Shown: piece by piece, positions 1-15,547 of the stretch
Layout of the letters: each line of letters begins with the position of its first letter
How positions within the stretch are numbered: position 1 is the first letter of the stretch
Assembly: GCA_026874595.1 (NCBI GenBank)
Contig: CM049306.1
Span: 10,811,019 to 10,875,018, forward strand
From: Sipunculus nudus
Taxonomy: Eukaryota; Annelida; Sipuncula; Golfingiida; Sipunculidae
Reading direction: 5' to 3'
DNA length: 64,000 nucleotides
The notes under the pieces: generated by a model
The model's input: the letters and a program-made list of their open reading frames with translations, nothing else
The model's database searches: none
Told to the model about the DNA's origin: nothing
Translations under genes and position numbers: made by a program

Positions 1-3000
1 TCACATTTAGTCTGCAGACATCCAAGCTCGTATCTCGGTGATTGTTTGACCGATTGAGCCAAAATTCTGCTTGTGTATAGATCTCACGTAGCTCGTCATC
101 ATAGGCAAAACTGGTGGCGCCACCTGCAACCATTTTTGAACAGGGTCCATCTGTTCATCTGCCTTGGGATAAAATCACTCATATCTCAGAAGTAGTTTGG
201 CTTATCCACCTGAAATTTTTCAGGTTTATACAACCTGGACACTTTTCTCGATTTTATGACAGATGGCACCACCTATATTCACATTTAGTCTGCAGACATC
301 CAATCTCGTATCTCGGTGACTGTTTGACCAATTGAGCCAAATTTTTGCATGTGTATAGATCTCACGTAGCTCGTCATCATAGGCAAAACTGGTGGCACCA
401 CCTGCAACCATTTTTGCACAGGGTCCATCTGTTCATCTGCCTTTGGATAAAATCACTCATTTCTCAGCAGTGGTCTGACTTATCAACTTGAAATTTTGCA
501 GGTTTATACATCCTGGAGAGCTTTTTTCAATTTTATGACAGGTGGCACGACCTACATTCACGTTTACTTTGCAGACATCCAAGCTCATACCTCGGGAACC
601 TTTTGACCGATTTGGCCAAAATTTTGCATGTGTATAGATCTCACATAGCTCGTCATCATAGGCAAAACTGGTGGCACCACCTGCAACCATTTTTGCACAG
701 CATCCATCTGTTCATCTGCCTTCGGATAAAATCACTCATATATCAGCAGTGGTTTGACTTTTCCACCTGAAATTTTGCAGGTTTATACATCCTGGACAGC
801 TCTCTTGATTTTATGACAGGTTGCACCGCCTACATACAGGTTTACTTTGCAGATATCCAAGCTCGTATCTCGGTGACTGTTTGACAGATTGAGCCAAAAG
901 TTTGCATGTGTATAAACCTCACGTAGCTCGTCATCATAGGCAAAACTGGTGGCGCCATCTGCAACCATTTTTGCACAGGGTCCATCTGTTCATCTGCCTT
1001 GGGATAAAATCACTCATATCTCAGAAGTGGTTTGACTTATCCACCTGAAATTATGCAGGTTTATACATCCTGGACAGCTTTCTCGATTTTATGACAGATG
1101 GCACCACCTATATTCACATTTAGTCTGCAGACATCCAAGCTCATATCTCGGTGACTGTTTGACCGATTGAGCAAAAATTTTGCATGTGTATAGATCTCAC
1201 GTAGCTCGTCATCATAGGCAAAACTGGTGGCACCACCTGCAACCATTTTTGCACAGGGTCCATCTGTTCATCTGCCTTTGGATAAAATCACTCATATCTC
1301 AGCAGTGGTCTGACTTATCAACTTGAAATTTTGCAGGTTTATACATCCTGGAGAGCTTTCTCAATTTTATGACAGGTGGCACGACCTACTTTCACATTTA
1401 CTCTGCAGACATCCAAGCTCATATCTTGGGAACCGTTTGACTAATTTGGCAAAAATTTTGAATGTGTATACATCTCACATAGCTCTTCATCATAGGCAAA
1501 AGTGGTGCCACCTGCAACCATTTATGCACAGCGTCCATCTGTTCATCTGCCTTTGGATAAAATCACTCATATATCAGCAGTGGTTTGACTTTTCCACCTG
1601 AAATTTTGCATGTTTATACATCCTGGACAGCTCTCTTTATTTTATGACAGGTTGCACCACCTACATTCAGGTTTACTTTGCAGATATCCAAACTCATATC
1701 TCGGGGAATGTTTGACAGATTTGGCCAAAATTTTGCATGTGTATAGATCTCACATAGCTCTTCATCATAGCCAAAACTGGTGGTGCCACCTGCAACCACT
1801 TATGCACAGGGTCCATCTGTTCATCTGCCTTGGGATAAAATCACTCATATCTCATAAGTGGTTTGACTTATCCACCTGAAATTTTTCAGGTTTATACATC
1901 CTGGACAGCTTTCTCGATTTTATGACAGATGGTGCCACCTATATATTTTACATTTAGTCTGCAAACATCCAAGCTGGTATCTCGGTGACTGTTAGACCGA
2001 TTGAGCCAAAATTTTGCATGTGTATAAATCTCACGTAGCTCGTCATCATAGGCAAAACTGGTGCCACCTGCAACAATTTATGCACAGCGTCCATCTGTTC
2101 ATCTGCCTTTGGATAAAATCAATCATATATCAGCAGTGGTTTGACTTTTCCACCTGAAATTTTGCAGATTTTTACATCCTGGACAGCTCTCTTGATTTTA
2201 TGACAGGTGGCACGACTTACATTCAGGTTTACTTTGCAGATATCCAAACTCATATCTCGGGAACCATTTCACCAATTTGGCCAAAATTTTGCATGTGTAT
2301 AGATCTCACATAGATCTTCATCATAGGCAAAACTGGTGGCGCCACCTGCAACCATTTTTGCACAGGGTCCATCTGTTCATCTGCCTTGGGATAAAATCAC
2401 TCATATCTCAGCAGTGGTCTGACTTATCAACTTGAAATTTTGCAGGTTTATACATCCTGGACAGCTTTCTCAATTTTATGACAGGTGGCACGACCTACAT
2501 TCACGTTTACTCTGCAGACATCCAAGCTCATATCTCGGGAACTGTTTGACCAATTTGGCAAAAACTTTGCATGTGTATAGATCTCACATAGCTCGTCATC
2601 ATAGGCAAAACTGGTGGTGCCACCTGCAACCATTTTCGCACAGGGTCCATCTGTTCATCTGCCTTTGGATAAAATCTCTCATATCTCAGCAGTGTTCTGA
2701 CTTATCAACCTGAAGTTTTGCAGGTTTATACATCCTGGACAGCTCTCTTGATTTTATGACAGGTTGCGCCGACTACATTCAGGTTTACTTTGCAGATATC
2801 CAAGCTCATATCTTGGGAACCGATAGATTTGGCCAAAATTTTGCATGTGTATAGATCTCGCATAGCTCTTCATCTTAGGCAAAACTGGTGGGGCCACCTG
2901 AATCCACTTATGCACAGCGTCCATCTGTTCATCTGCCTTGGGATAAAATCACTCATATCTCAGAAATGGTTTGACTTATCCACCTAAAATTTTGCAGGTT

Positions 3001-3760
3001 TATAAATCCTGGACAGCTTTCTTGATTTTATGACAGGTGGCGCCACCTATATTCACTTTTACTCTGCAGACATCCAAACTCATATCTCGGGAACCATATG
3101 ACCAATTTGGCCAAAATTTTGCATATGTATAGTTCTCACATACCTCTTCATCATAGGCAAAACTGGTGCCACCTGCAACCATTTATGCACAGCGTCCATC
3201 TGTTCATCTGCCTTTGGATAAAATCACTCATATATCAGCAGTGGTTTGACTTTTCCACCTGAAATTTTGCAAGTTTTTAAATCCTGGACAGCTCTCTTGA
3301 TTTTATGACATGTTGCACCACCTACATTCAGGTTTACTTTGCAGATATCAAAACTCATACCTCGGGAACCATTTGACCGATTTGGCTTAAATTTTTCATG
3401 TGTATAGATCTCACATAGCTCTTCATCATAGGCAAAACTGGTGCCACCACCTGCAACCATTTATGCACAGCATCCATCGGTTTATCTGCCTTTGGATAAA
3501 ATCAATCATATATCAGCAGTGGTTTGACTTTTCCCCCTGAAATTTTGCAGGTTTATACATCCTGGACAGCTCTCTTGATTTTATGACAGGTTGCACCACC
3601 TACATTCAGGTTTACTTTGCAGACATCCAAGCTCATATCTCGGGAACCTTTTGACCAATTTGGCCAAAACTTTGCATGTGTATAGATCTCACATAACTCG
3701 TCATCATAGGCAAAACTGGTAGCACCACCTGCAACCATTTTCGCACAGCATCCATCTGTT

Positions 3761-6415
3761 CATCAGCCTTTGGATAAAATCACTCATATATCAGCAGTGG
3801 TTTGACTTTTCCACCTGAAATTTGCAGGTTTATAAATCCTGGACAGCTTTCTCAATTTTATGACGGGTGGCACGACCTACATTCACGTTTACTGTGCAGA
3901 CATCCAACCTCATGTCTCGGGAACCTTTTGACCCATTTGGCCAAAATTTTGCTTGTGTATAGATCTCACATAGCTCATCATCAGAGGCATACCTGGATAC
4001 CTGGTGGAGCCACCTGCAACCACTTATGCACAGAGTCCATCTGTTCATCTGCCTTAGGTAAAATCACTCATATCTCAGCAGTGGTCTGACTTTTCAACCT
4101 GAAATTTTGCAGGTTTATACATCCTAGACAGCTTTCTTGATTTCATGACAGATGGCACGACCTACATTCACGTTTACTCTGCAGACATCCAAGCTCATAT
4201 CTCGGGAACCTTTTGACCTATTTGGCCAAATTTTGCATGTGTATAGATATCACATAGCTCGTCATCATAGGCAAAACTGGTGGCACCACTTGCAACCATT
4301 TTTGCACAGGGTCCATCTGTTCATCTGCCTTGGGATAAAATCACTCATATCTCAGCAGAGGTTTGACTTATCAACTTGAAATTTTGCAGGTTTATAAATC
4401 CTGGATAGCTTTTTTGATTTTATGACCGGTGGCATGACCTACATTCACATTTACTCTGCAGACATCCAAGCTCATATCTAGGGAACCGTTTGACCAATTT
4501 GGCAAAACTTTTGCCTGTGTATAGATCTCACATAGCAATTCATCATAGGCAAAACTGGTGCCACCTGAACCATTTATGCACAGCGTCAATCTGTTCATCT
4601 GCCTTTGGATAAAATCACTCATATATCAGCAGTGGTTTGACTTTTCCACCTGAAATTTGCAGGTTTATAAATCCTGGACAGGTTTCTCGATTTTATAACA
4701 GGTGGCACGACCTACATTCACATTTACTCTGCAGACATCCAAGCTCATATCTCGGGAACCTTTTGACCGATTTGGCCAAAATTTTGCATGGGTATAGATA
4801 TCACATAGCTCGTCATCATAGGCAATACTGGTGGCGCCACCTGCAACCATTTTTGCACAGGGTCCATCTGTTAATCTGCCTTGGAATAAAATCACTCATA
4901 TCTCAGCAGTGGTCTGACTTATCAACTTGAAATTTTGCAGGTTTATCCATCCTGGACAGCTTTCTCAATTATATGACAGGTGGCACGACCTACATTCACG
5001 TTTACTCTGCAGACATCCAAGCTCATATCTCGGGAACCGTTTGACCAATTTGGCAAAAATTTTGCATGTGTATAGATCTCACATAGCTCTTCATCATAGG
5101 CAAAACTGGTGCCACCTGCAACCATTTATGCACAGCGTCCATCTGTTCATCTGCCTTTGGATAAAATCACTCATATATCAGCAGTGGTTTGACTTTTCCA
5201 CCTGAAATTTTGCAGGTTTATACATCCTGGACAGCTTTCTTGATTTTATGACAGGTGGCACCACCTATATTCACATTTACTCTGCAGACATCCAAGCTCA
5301 TATCTCGGGAACAGTTTGACCAATTTGGCAAAAATTTTGCATGTGTATAGATCTCACATAGCTCTTCATCATAGGCAAAACTGGTGGTGCCACCTGCAAC
5401 CACTTATGCACAGCGTCCATCTGTTCATCTGCCTTGGGATAAAATCACTCATATCTCAGAAGTGGTTTGACTTATCCACCTGAAATTTTTCAGGTTTATA
5501 CATCCTGGACAGCTTTCTCGATTTTATGACAGATGGTGCCACCTATATTTCACATTTAGTCTGCAGACATCCAAGCTCGTATCTCGATGACTGTTTGACC
5601 GATTGAGCCAAAATTTTGCATGTGTATAAATCTCACATAGCTCATCATGATAGGCAAAACTGGTGCCACCTGCAACCATTTATGCACAGCGTCCATCTGT
5701 TCATCTGCCTTTGGATAAAATCACTCATATATCAGCAGTGGTTTGACTTTTCCACCTGAAATTTTGCAGATTTATACATCCTGGACAGCTCTCTTGATTT
5801 TATGACAGGTGGCACGACCTACATTCAGGTTTACTTTGCAGATATCCAAACTCATATCTCGGGAACCATTTGACCAATTTGGCCAAAATTTTGCATGTGT
5901 ATAGATCTCACATAGCTCTTCATCATAGGCAAAACTGGTGGCGCCACCTGCAACCACTTATGCACAGAGTCCATCTGTTCATCTGCTTGGGAAAAATCAC
6001 TCATATCTCAGAAGTGGTTTGACTTATCCACCTGAAATTTTTCAGGTTTATACATCCTGGACAGCTTTCTCAATTTTATGACAGATGGTGCCACCTATAT
6101 TCACATTTAGTCTGCAGACATCCAAGCTCGTATCTCAGTGACTGTTTGACAGATTGAGCCAAAATTTTGCATGTGTACAGATCTCACGTAGCTCGTCATC
6201 ATAGGCAAAACTGGTGGCGCCACCTGCAACCATTTTTGCACAGGGTCCATCTGTTCATCTGCCTTGGGATAAAATCACTCATATCTCAGCAGTGGTCTGA
6301 CTTATCAACTTGAAATTTTTCAGGTTTATACATCCTGGACAGCTTTCTCAATTTTATGACAGGTGGCACGACCTACATTCACGTTTACTCTGCAGACATC
6401 CAAGCTCATACCTCG
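3761..6415 (+). repeat. higher-order block X, copy 1
   Basis: This ~2.65 kb stretch recurs almost base for base at 12,893-15,547, an offset of 9,132 bp or 33 monomers. Rare monomer variants are shared in the same order: 'catcagcc', an insertion giving 'atacctggatacctggtgg', and a 'gaaccattt' variant lacking the usual C. The two copies diverge into different monomer types on either side, which marks the duplication ends. Confidence 0.85.
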
Positions 6416-6599
6416 GGAACTGTTTGACCAATTTGGCAAAAACTTTGCATGTGTATAGATCTCACATAGCTCGTCATCATAGGCAAAACTGGTGGTGCCA
6501 CCTGCAACCATTTTCGCACAGGGTCCATCTGTTCATCTGCCTTTGGATAAAATCTCTCATATCTCAGCAGTGTTCTGACTTATCAACCTGAAGTTTTGC

Positions 6600-9500
6600 A
6601 GGTTTATACATCCTGGACAGCTCTCTTGATTTTATGACAGGTTGCACCACCTACGTTTGGGTTTACTTTGCAGATATCCAAACTCATATCTTGGGAACCG
6701 TTTCACCTATTTGGCCAAAGTTTTGCATGTGTATAGATCTCACATAGCTCTTCATCATAGGCAAAACTGGTGGTGCCACCTGCAACCACTTATGCACAGT
6801 GTCCATCTGTTCATCTGCCTTGGGATAAAATCACTCATATCTCAGAAGTGGTTTGACTTATCCACCTGAAATTTTTCAGGTTTATACATCCTGGACAGCT
6901 TTCTCGATTTTATGACAGATGGTGCCACCTATATTTCACATTTAGTCTGCAGACATCCAAGCTCGTATCTCGGTGACTGTTTGACCGATTGAGCCAAAAT
7001 TTTGCATGTGTATAAATCTCACATAGCTCATCATGATAGGCAAAACTGGTGCCACCTGCAACCATTTATGCACAGCGTCCATCTGTTCATCTGCCTTTGG
7101 ATAAAATCACTCATATATCAGCAGTGGTTTGACTTTTCCACCTGAAATTTTGCAGATTTATACATCCTGGACAGCTCTCTTGATTTTATGACAGGTGGCA
7201 CGACCTACATTCAGGTTTACTTTGCAGATATCCAAACTCATATCTCGGGAACCATTTGACCAATTTGGCCAAAATTTTGCATGTGTATAGATCTCACATA
7301 GCTCTTCATCATAGGCAAAACTGGTGGCGCCACCTGCAACCACTTATGCACAGAGTCCATCTGTTCATCTGCTTGGGAAAAATCACTCATATCTCAGAAG
7401 TGGTTTGACTTATCCACCTGAAATTTTTCAGGTTTATACATCCTGGACAGCTTTCTCAATTTTATGACAGCTGGTGCCACCTATATTCACATTTAGTCTG
7501 CAGACATCCAAGCTCGTATCTCGGTGACTGTTTGACAGATTGAGCCAAAATTTTGCATGTGTACAGATCTCACATAGCTCGTCATCATAGGCAAAACTGG
7601 TGGCGCCACCTGCAACCATTTTTGCACAGGGTCCATCTGTTCATCTGCCTTGGGATAAAATCACTCATATCTCAGCAGTGGTCTGACTTATCAACTTGAA
7701 ATTTTTCAGGTTTATACATCCTGGACAGCTTTCTCAATTTTATGACAGGTGGCACGACCTACATTCACGTTTACTCTGCAGACATCCAAGCTCATATCTC
7801 GGGAACTGTTTGACAAATTTGGCAAAAACTTTGCATGTGTATAGATCTCACATAGCTCGTCATCATAGGCAAAACTGGTGGTGCCACCTGCAACCATTTT
7901 CGCACAGGGTCCATCTGTTCATCTGCCTTTGGATAAAATCTCTCATATCTCAGCAGTGTTCTGACTTATCAACCTGAAGTTTTGCAGGTTTATACATCCT
8001 GGACAGCTCTCTTGATTTTATGACAGGTTGCACCACCTACATTCAGGTTTACTTTGCAGATATCCAAGCTCATATCTTGGGAACCGATAGATTTGGCCAA
8101 AATTTTGCATGTGTATAGATCTCGCATAGCTCTTCATCTTAGGCAAAACTGGTGGGGCCACCTGAATCCACTTATGCACAGCGTCCATCTGTTCATCTGC
8201 CTTGGGATAAAATCACTCATATCTCAGAAATGGTTTGACTTATCCACCTAAAATTTTGCAGGTTTATACATCCTGGACAGCTTTCTTGATTTTATGACAG
8301 GTGGCGCCACCTATATTCACATTTACTCTGCAGACATCCAAACTCATATCTAGGGAACTGTTTGACAGATTGAGCCAAAATTTTGCATGTGTACAGATCT
8401 CACATAGCTTGTCATCATAGGCAAAACTGGTGGCGCCACCTGCAACCATTTTCGCACAGGGTCCATCTGTTCATCTGCCTTGGGATAAAATCACTCATAT
8501 CTCAACAGTGGTCTGACTTATCAACCTGAAATTTTGCAGGTTTATAAATCCTGGACAACTTTCTGGATTTTATGACAGGTGGCACGACCTACATTCATGT
8601 TTACTCTGCAGACATCCAAGCTCATATCTCGGGAACCATATGACCGATTTGGCCAAAATTTTGCATATGTATAGTTCTCACATAGCTCTTCATCATAGGC
8701 AAAACTGGTGCCACCTGCAACCATTTATGCACAGCGTCCATCTGTTTATCTGCCTTTAGATAAAATCACTCATATATCAGCAGTGGTTTGACTTTTCCAC
8801 CTGAAATTGCAGGTTTATAAATCCTGGACAGCTCTCTTGATTTTATGACAGGTTGCACCATCTACATTCAGGTTTACTTTGCAGATATCAAAACTCATAC
8901 CTCGGGAACCGTTTGACCGATTTGGCTTAAATTTTTCATGTGTATAGATCTCACATAGCTCTTCATCATAGGCAAAACTGGTGGCACGTCCTGCAACCAT
9001 TTATTCACAGCATCCATCTGTTCATCTGCCTTTGGATAAAATCACTCATATATCAGCAGTGGTTTGACTTTTCCACCTGAATTTTTGCAGGTTTATACAT
9101 CCTGGACAGCTCTCTTGATTTTATGACAGGTTGCACCACCTACATTCATGTTTACTTTGCAGACACACAAGCTCATATCTCGGGAACCGTTTGACCCATT
9201 TGGCCAAAATTTCCCATGTGTATAGATCTCACATAGCTCGTCATCATAGGCAAAACTGGTGCCACCTGCAACCATTTATGCACAGCGTCCATCTGTTTAT
9301 CTGCCTTTAGATAAAATCACTCATATATCAGCAGTGGTTTGACTTTTCCACCTGAAATTTGCAGGTTTATAAATCCTGGACAGGTTTCTCGATTTTATAA
9401 CAGGTGGCAGGACCTACATTCACATTTACTCTGCAGACATCCAAGCTCATATCTCGGGAACCTTTTGACCGATTTGGCCAAAATTTTGCATGTGTATAGA

Positions 9501-9640
9501 TATCACATAGCTCGTCATCATAGGCAATACTGGTGGCACCACCTGCAACCATTTTTGCACAGGGTCCATCTGTTCATCTGCCTTGGGATAAAATCACTCA
9601 TATCTCATCAGTGGTTTGACTTTTCCACCTGAAATTTTGC
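6600..9640 (+). repeat. higher-order block Y, copy 1 (3,041 bp, 11 monomers)
   Basis: Directly followed by a near-identical second copy, so this is an 11-monomer higher-order repeat in tandem. Its first part (about 6,786-8,030) is itself a copy of 5,400-6,640 at an offset of 1,386 bp (5 monomers). The diagnostic monomer beginning 'aaccgatagatttgg', with its shortened junction, occurs at ~8,080 and ~11,120, and also at ~2,820. Confidence 0.85.
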
Positions 9641-12505
9641 AGGTTTATACATCCTGGACAGCTCTCTTGATTTTATGACGGGTTGCACCACCTACGTTTA
9701 GGTTTACTTTGCAGATATCCAAACTCATATCTTGGGAACCGTTTGACCGATTTGGCCAAAATTTTGCATGTGTATAGATCTCACATAGCTCTTCATCATA
9801 GGCAAAACTGGTGGTGCCACCTGCAACCACTTATGCACAGCGTCCATCTGTTCATCTGCCTTGGGATAAAATCACTCATATCTCAGAAGTGGTTTGACTT
9901 ATCCACCTGAAATTTTTCAGGTTTATACATCCTGGACAGCTTTCTCGATTTTATGACAGATGGTGCCACCTATATTTCACATTTAGTCTGCAGACATCCA
10001 AGCTCGTATCTCGGTGACTGTTTGACCGATTGAGCCAAAATTTTGCATGTGTATAAATCTCACATAGCTCATCATGATAGGCAAAACTGGTGCCACCTGC
10101 AACCATTTATGCACAGCGTCCATCTGTTCATCTGCCTTTGGATAAAATCACTCATATATCAGCAGTGGTTTGACTTTTCCACCTGAAATTTTGCAGATTT
10201 ATACATCCTGGACAGCTCTCTTGATTTTATGACAGGTGGCACGACCTACATTCAGGTTTACTTTGCAGATATCCAAACTCATATCTCGGGAACCATTTGA
10301 CCAATTTGGCCAAAATTTTGCATGTGTATAGATCTCACATAGCTCTTCATCATAGGCAAAACTGGTGGCGCCACCTGCAACCACTTATGCACAGAGTCCA
10401 TCTGTTCATCTGCTTGGGAAAAATCACTCATATCTCAGAAGTGGTTTGACTTATCCACCTGAAATTTTTCAGGTTTATACATCCTGGACAGCTTTCTCAA
10501 TTTTATGACAGATGGTGCCACCTATATTCACATTTAGTCTGCAGACATCCAAGCTCGTATCTCGGTGACTGTTTGACAGATTGAGCCAAAATTTTGCATG
10601 TGTACAGATCTCACATAGCTCGTCATCATAGGCAAAACTGGTGGCGCCACCTGCAACCATTTTTGCACAGGGTCCATCTGTTCATCTGCCTTGGGATAAA
10701 ATCACTCATATCTCAGCAGTGGTCTGACTTATCAACTTGAAATTTTTCAGGTTTATACATCCTGGACAGCTTTCTCAATTTTATGACAGGTGGCACGACC
10801 TACATTCACGTTTACTCTGCAGACATCCAAGCTCATATCTCGGGAACTGTTTGACCAATTTGGCAAAAACTTTGCATGTGTATAGATCTCACATAGCTCG
10901 TCATCATAGGCAAAACTGGTGGTGCCACCTGCAACCATTTTCGCACAGGGTCCATCTGTTCATCTGCCTTTGGATAAAATCTCTCATATCTCAGCAGTGT
11001 TCTGACTTATCAACCTGAAGTTTTGCAGGTTTATACATCCTGGACAGCTCTCTTGATTTTATGACAGGTTGCACCACCTACATTCAGGTTTACTTTGCAG
11101 ATATCCAAGCTCATATCTTGGGAACCGATAGATTTGGCCAAAATTTTGCATGTGTATAGATCTCGCATAGCTCTTCATCTTAGGCAAAACTGGTGGGGCC
11201 ACCTGAATCCACTTATGCACAGCGTCCATCTGTTCATCTGCCTTGGGATAAAATCACTCATATCTCAGAAATGGTTTGACTTATCCACCTAAAATTTTGC
11301 AGGTTTATACATCCTGGACAGCTTTCTTGATTTTATGACAGGTGGCGCCACCTATATTCACATTTACTCTGCAGACATCCAAGCTCATATCTAGGGAACT
11401 GTTTGACAGATTGAGCCAAAATTTTGCATGTGTACAGATCTCACATAGCTTGTCATCATAGGCAAAACTGGTGGCGCCACCTGCAACCATTTTTGCACAG
11501 GGTCCATCTGTTCATCTGCCTTGGGATAAAATCACTCATATCTCAACAGTGGTCTGACTTATCAACCTGAAATTTTGCAGGTTTATAAATCCTGGACAAC
11601 TTTCTGGATTTCATGACAGGTGGCACGACCTACATTCATGTTTACTCTGCAGACATCCAAGCTCATATCTCGGGAACCATATGACCGATTTGGCCAAAAT
11701 TTTGCATATGTATAGTTCTCACATAGCTCTTCATCATAGGCAAAACTGGTGCCACCTGCAACCATTTATGCACAGCGTCCATCTGTTTATCTGCCTTTAG
11801 ATAAAATCACTCATATATCAGCAGTGGTTTGACTTTTCCACCTGAAATTTTGCAGGTTTATAAATCCTGGACAGCTCTCTTGATTTTATGACAGGTTGCA
11901 CCACCTACATTCAGGTTTACTTTGCAGATATCAAAACTCATACCTCGGGAACCGTTTGACCGATTTGGCTTAAATTTTTCATGTGTATAGATCTCACATA
12001 GCTCTTCATCATAGGCAAAACTGGTGGCACCACCTGCAACCATTTATGCACAGCATCCATCTGTTAATCTGCCTTTGGATAAAATCACTCATATATCAGC
12101 AGTGGTTTGACTTTTCCACCTGAATTTTTGCAGGTTTATACATCCTGGACAGCTCTCTTGCTTTTATGACAGGTTGCACCACCTACATTCATGTTTACTT
12201 TGCAGACACACAAGCTCATATCTCGGGAACCTTTTGACCCATTTGGCCAAAATTTCGCATGTGTATAGATCTCACATAGCTCGTCATCATAGGCAAAACT
12301 GGTGCCACCTGCAACCATTTATGCACAGCGTCCATCTGTTTATCTGCCTTTAGATAAAATCACTCATATATCAGCAGTGGTTTGACTTTTCCACCTGAAA
12401 TTTGCAGGTTTATAAATCCTGGACAGGTTTCTCGATTTTATAACAGGTGGCAGGACCTACATTCACATTTACTCTGCAGACATCCAAGCTCATATCTCGG
12501 GAACC
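9641..12505 (+). repeat. higher-order block Y, copy 2 (truncated)
   Basis: Repeats block Y at an offset of 3,041 bp with small indels (offset 3,043 after ~11,850). It switches to a different monomer type near 12,505, where copy 1 reads 'gaaccttttgaccg' and copy 2 reads 'gaaccgtttgacca'. This is the signature of unequal exchange inside the array. Confidence 0.8.
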
Positions 12506-12892
12506 GTTTGACCAATTTGGCAAAAATTTTGCATGTGTATAGATCTCACATAGCTCTTCATCATAGGCAAAACTGGTCCCACCTGCAACCATTTATGCAC
12601 AGCGTCCATCTGTTTATCTGCCTTTGGATAAAATCACTCATATATCAGCAGTGGTTTGACTTTTCCACCTGAAATTTTGCAGGTTTATACATCCTGGACA
12701 GCTCTCTTGATTTTATGACAGGTTGCACCACCTACATTCAGGTTTACTTTGCAGATATCCAAACTCATATCTCGGGAACCGTTTGACCGTTTTGGCCAAA
12801 ATTTTGCATGTGTATAGATCTCACATAGCTCTTCATCATAGGCAAAACTGGTGGCGCCACCTGCAACCACTTATGAACAGAGTCCATCTGTT

Positions 12893-15547
12893 CATCAGCC
12901 TTTGGATAAAATCACTCATATATCAGCAGTGGTTTGACTTTTCCACCTGAAATTTGCAGGTTTATAAATCCTGGACAGCTTTCTCAATTTTATGACGGGT
13001 GGCACGACCTACATTCACGTTTACTGTGCAGACATCCAACCTCATGTCTCGGGAACCTTTTGACCCATTTGGCCAAAATTTTGCTTGTGTATAGATCTCA
13101 CATAGCTCATCATCAGAGGCATACCTGGATACCTGGTGGAGCCACCTGCAACCACTTATGCACAGAGTCCATCTGTTCATCTGCCTTAGGTAAAATCACT
13201 CATATCTCAGCAGTGGTCTGACTTATCAACCTGAAATTTTGCAGGTTTATACATCCTAGACAGCTTTCTTGATTTCATGACAGATGGCACGACCTACATT
13301 CACGTTTACTCTGCAGACATCCAAGCTCATATCTCGGGAACCTTTTGACCTATTTGGCCAAATTTTGCATGTGTATAGATATCACATAGCTTGTCATCAT
13401 AGGCAAAACTGGTGGCACCACTTGCAACCATTTTTGCACAGGGTCCATCTGTTCATCTGCCTTGGGATAAAATCACTCATATCTCAGCAGAGGTTTGACT
13501 TATCAACTTGAAATTTTGCAGGTTTATAAATCCTGGATAGCTTTTTTGATTTTATGACCGGTGGCACGACCTACATTCACATTTACTCTGCAGACATCCA
13601 AGCTCATATCTAGGGAACCGTTTGACCAATTTGGCAAAACTTTTGCCTGTGTATAGATCTCACATAGCAATTCATCATAGGCAAAACTGGTGCCACCTGA
13701 ACCATTTATGCACAGCGTCAATCTGTTCATCTGCCTTTGGATAAAATCACTCATATATCAGCAGTGGTTTGACTTTTCCACCTGAAATTTGCAGGTTTAT
13801 AAATCCTGGACAGGTTTCTCGATTTTATAACAGGTGGCACGACCTACATTCACATTTACTCTGCAGACATCCAAGCTCATATCTCGGGAACCTTTTGACC
13901 GATTTGGCCAAAATTTTGCATGGGTATAGATATCACATAGCTCGTCATCATAGGCAATACTGGTGGCGCCACCTGCAACCATTTTTGCACAGGGTCCATC
14001 TGTTAATCTGCCTTGGAATAAAATCACTCATATCTCAGCAGTGGTCTGACTTATCAACTTGAAATTTTGCAGGTTTATCCATCCTGGACAGCTTTCTCAA
14101 TTATATGACAGGTGGCACGACCTACATTCACGTTTACTCTGCAGACATCCAAGCTCATATCTCGGGAACCGTTTGACCAATTTGGCAAAAATTTTGCATG
14201 TGTATAGATCTCACATAGCTCTTCATCATAGGCAAAACTGGTGCCACCTGCAACCATTTATGCACAGCGTCCATCTGTTCATCTGCCTTTGGATAAAATC
14301 ACTCATATATCAGCAGTGGTTTGACTTTTCCACCTGAAATTTTGCAGGTTTATACATCCTGGACAGCTTTCTTGATTTTATGACAGGTGGCGCCACCTAT
14401 ATTCACATTTACTCTGCAGACATCCAAGCTCATATCTCGGGAACCGTTTGACCAATTTGGCAAAAATTTTGCATGTGTATAGATCTCACATAGCTCTTCA
14501 TCATAGGCAAAACTGGTGGTGCCACCTGCAACCACTTATGCACAGCATCCATCTGTTCATCTGCCTTGGGATAAAATCACTCATATCTCAGAAGTGGTTT
14601 GACTTATCCACCTGAAATTTTTCAGGTTTATACATCCTGGACAGCTTTCTCGATTTTATGACAGATGGTGCCACCTATATTTCACATTTAGTCTGCAGAC
14701 ATCCAAGCTCGTATCTCGATGACTGTTTGACCGATTGAGCCAAAATTTTGCATGTGTATAAATCTCACATAGCTCATCATGATAGGCAAAACTGGTGCCA
14801 CCTGCAACCATTTATGCACAGCGTCCATCTGTTCATCTGCCTTTGGATAAAATCACTCATATATCAGCAGTGGTTTGACTTTTCCACCTGAAATTTTGCA
14901 GATTTATACATCCTGGACAGCTCTCTTGATTTTATGACAGGTGGCACGACCTACATTCAGGTTTACTTTGCAGATATCCAAACTCATATCTCGGGAACCA
15001 TTTGACCAATTTGGCCAAAATTTTGCATGTGTATAGATCTCACATAGCTCTTCATCATAGGCAAAACTGGTGGCGCCACCTGCAACCACTGATGCACAGA
15101 GTCCATCTGTTCATCTGCTTGGGAAAAATCACTCATATCTCAGAAGTGGTTTGACTTATCCACCTGAAATTTTTCAGGTTTATACATCCTGGACAGCTTT
15201 CTCAATTTTATGACAGATGGTGCCACCTATATTCACATTTAGTCTGCAGACATCCAAGCTCGTATCTCGGTGACTGTTTGACAGATTGAGCCAAAATTTT
15301 GCATGTGTACAGATCTCACGTAGCTCGTCATCATAGGCAAAACTGGTGGCGCCACCTGCAACCATTTTTGCACAGGGTCCATCTGTTCATCTGCCTTGGG
15401 ATAAAATCACTCATATCTCAGCAGTGGTCTGACTAATCAACTTGAAATTTTTCAGGTTTATACATCCTGGACAGCTTTCTCAATTTTATGACAGGTGGCA
15501 CGACCTACATTCACGTTTACTCTGCAGACATCCAAGCTCATATCTCG
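12893..15547 (+). repeat. higher-order block X, copy 2
   Basis: Second copy of the 33-monomer-offset block. Differences from copy 1 are a few scattered substitutions, so the duplication is recent compared with monomer-to-monomer divergence, which is much greater. Confidence 0.85.
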
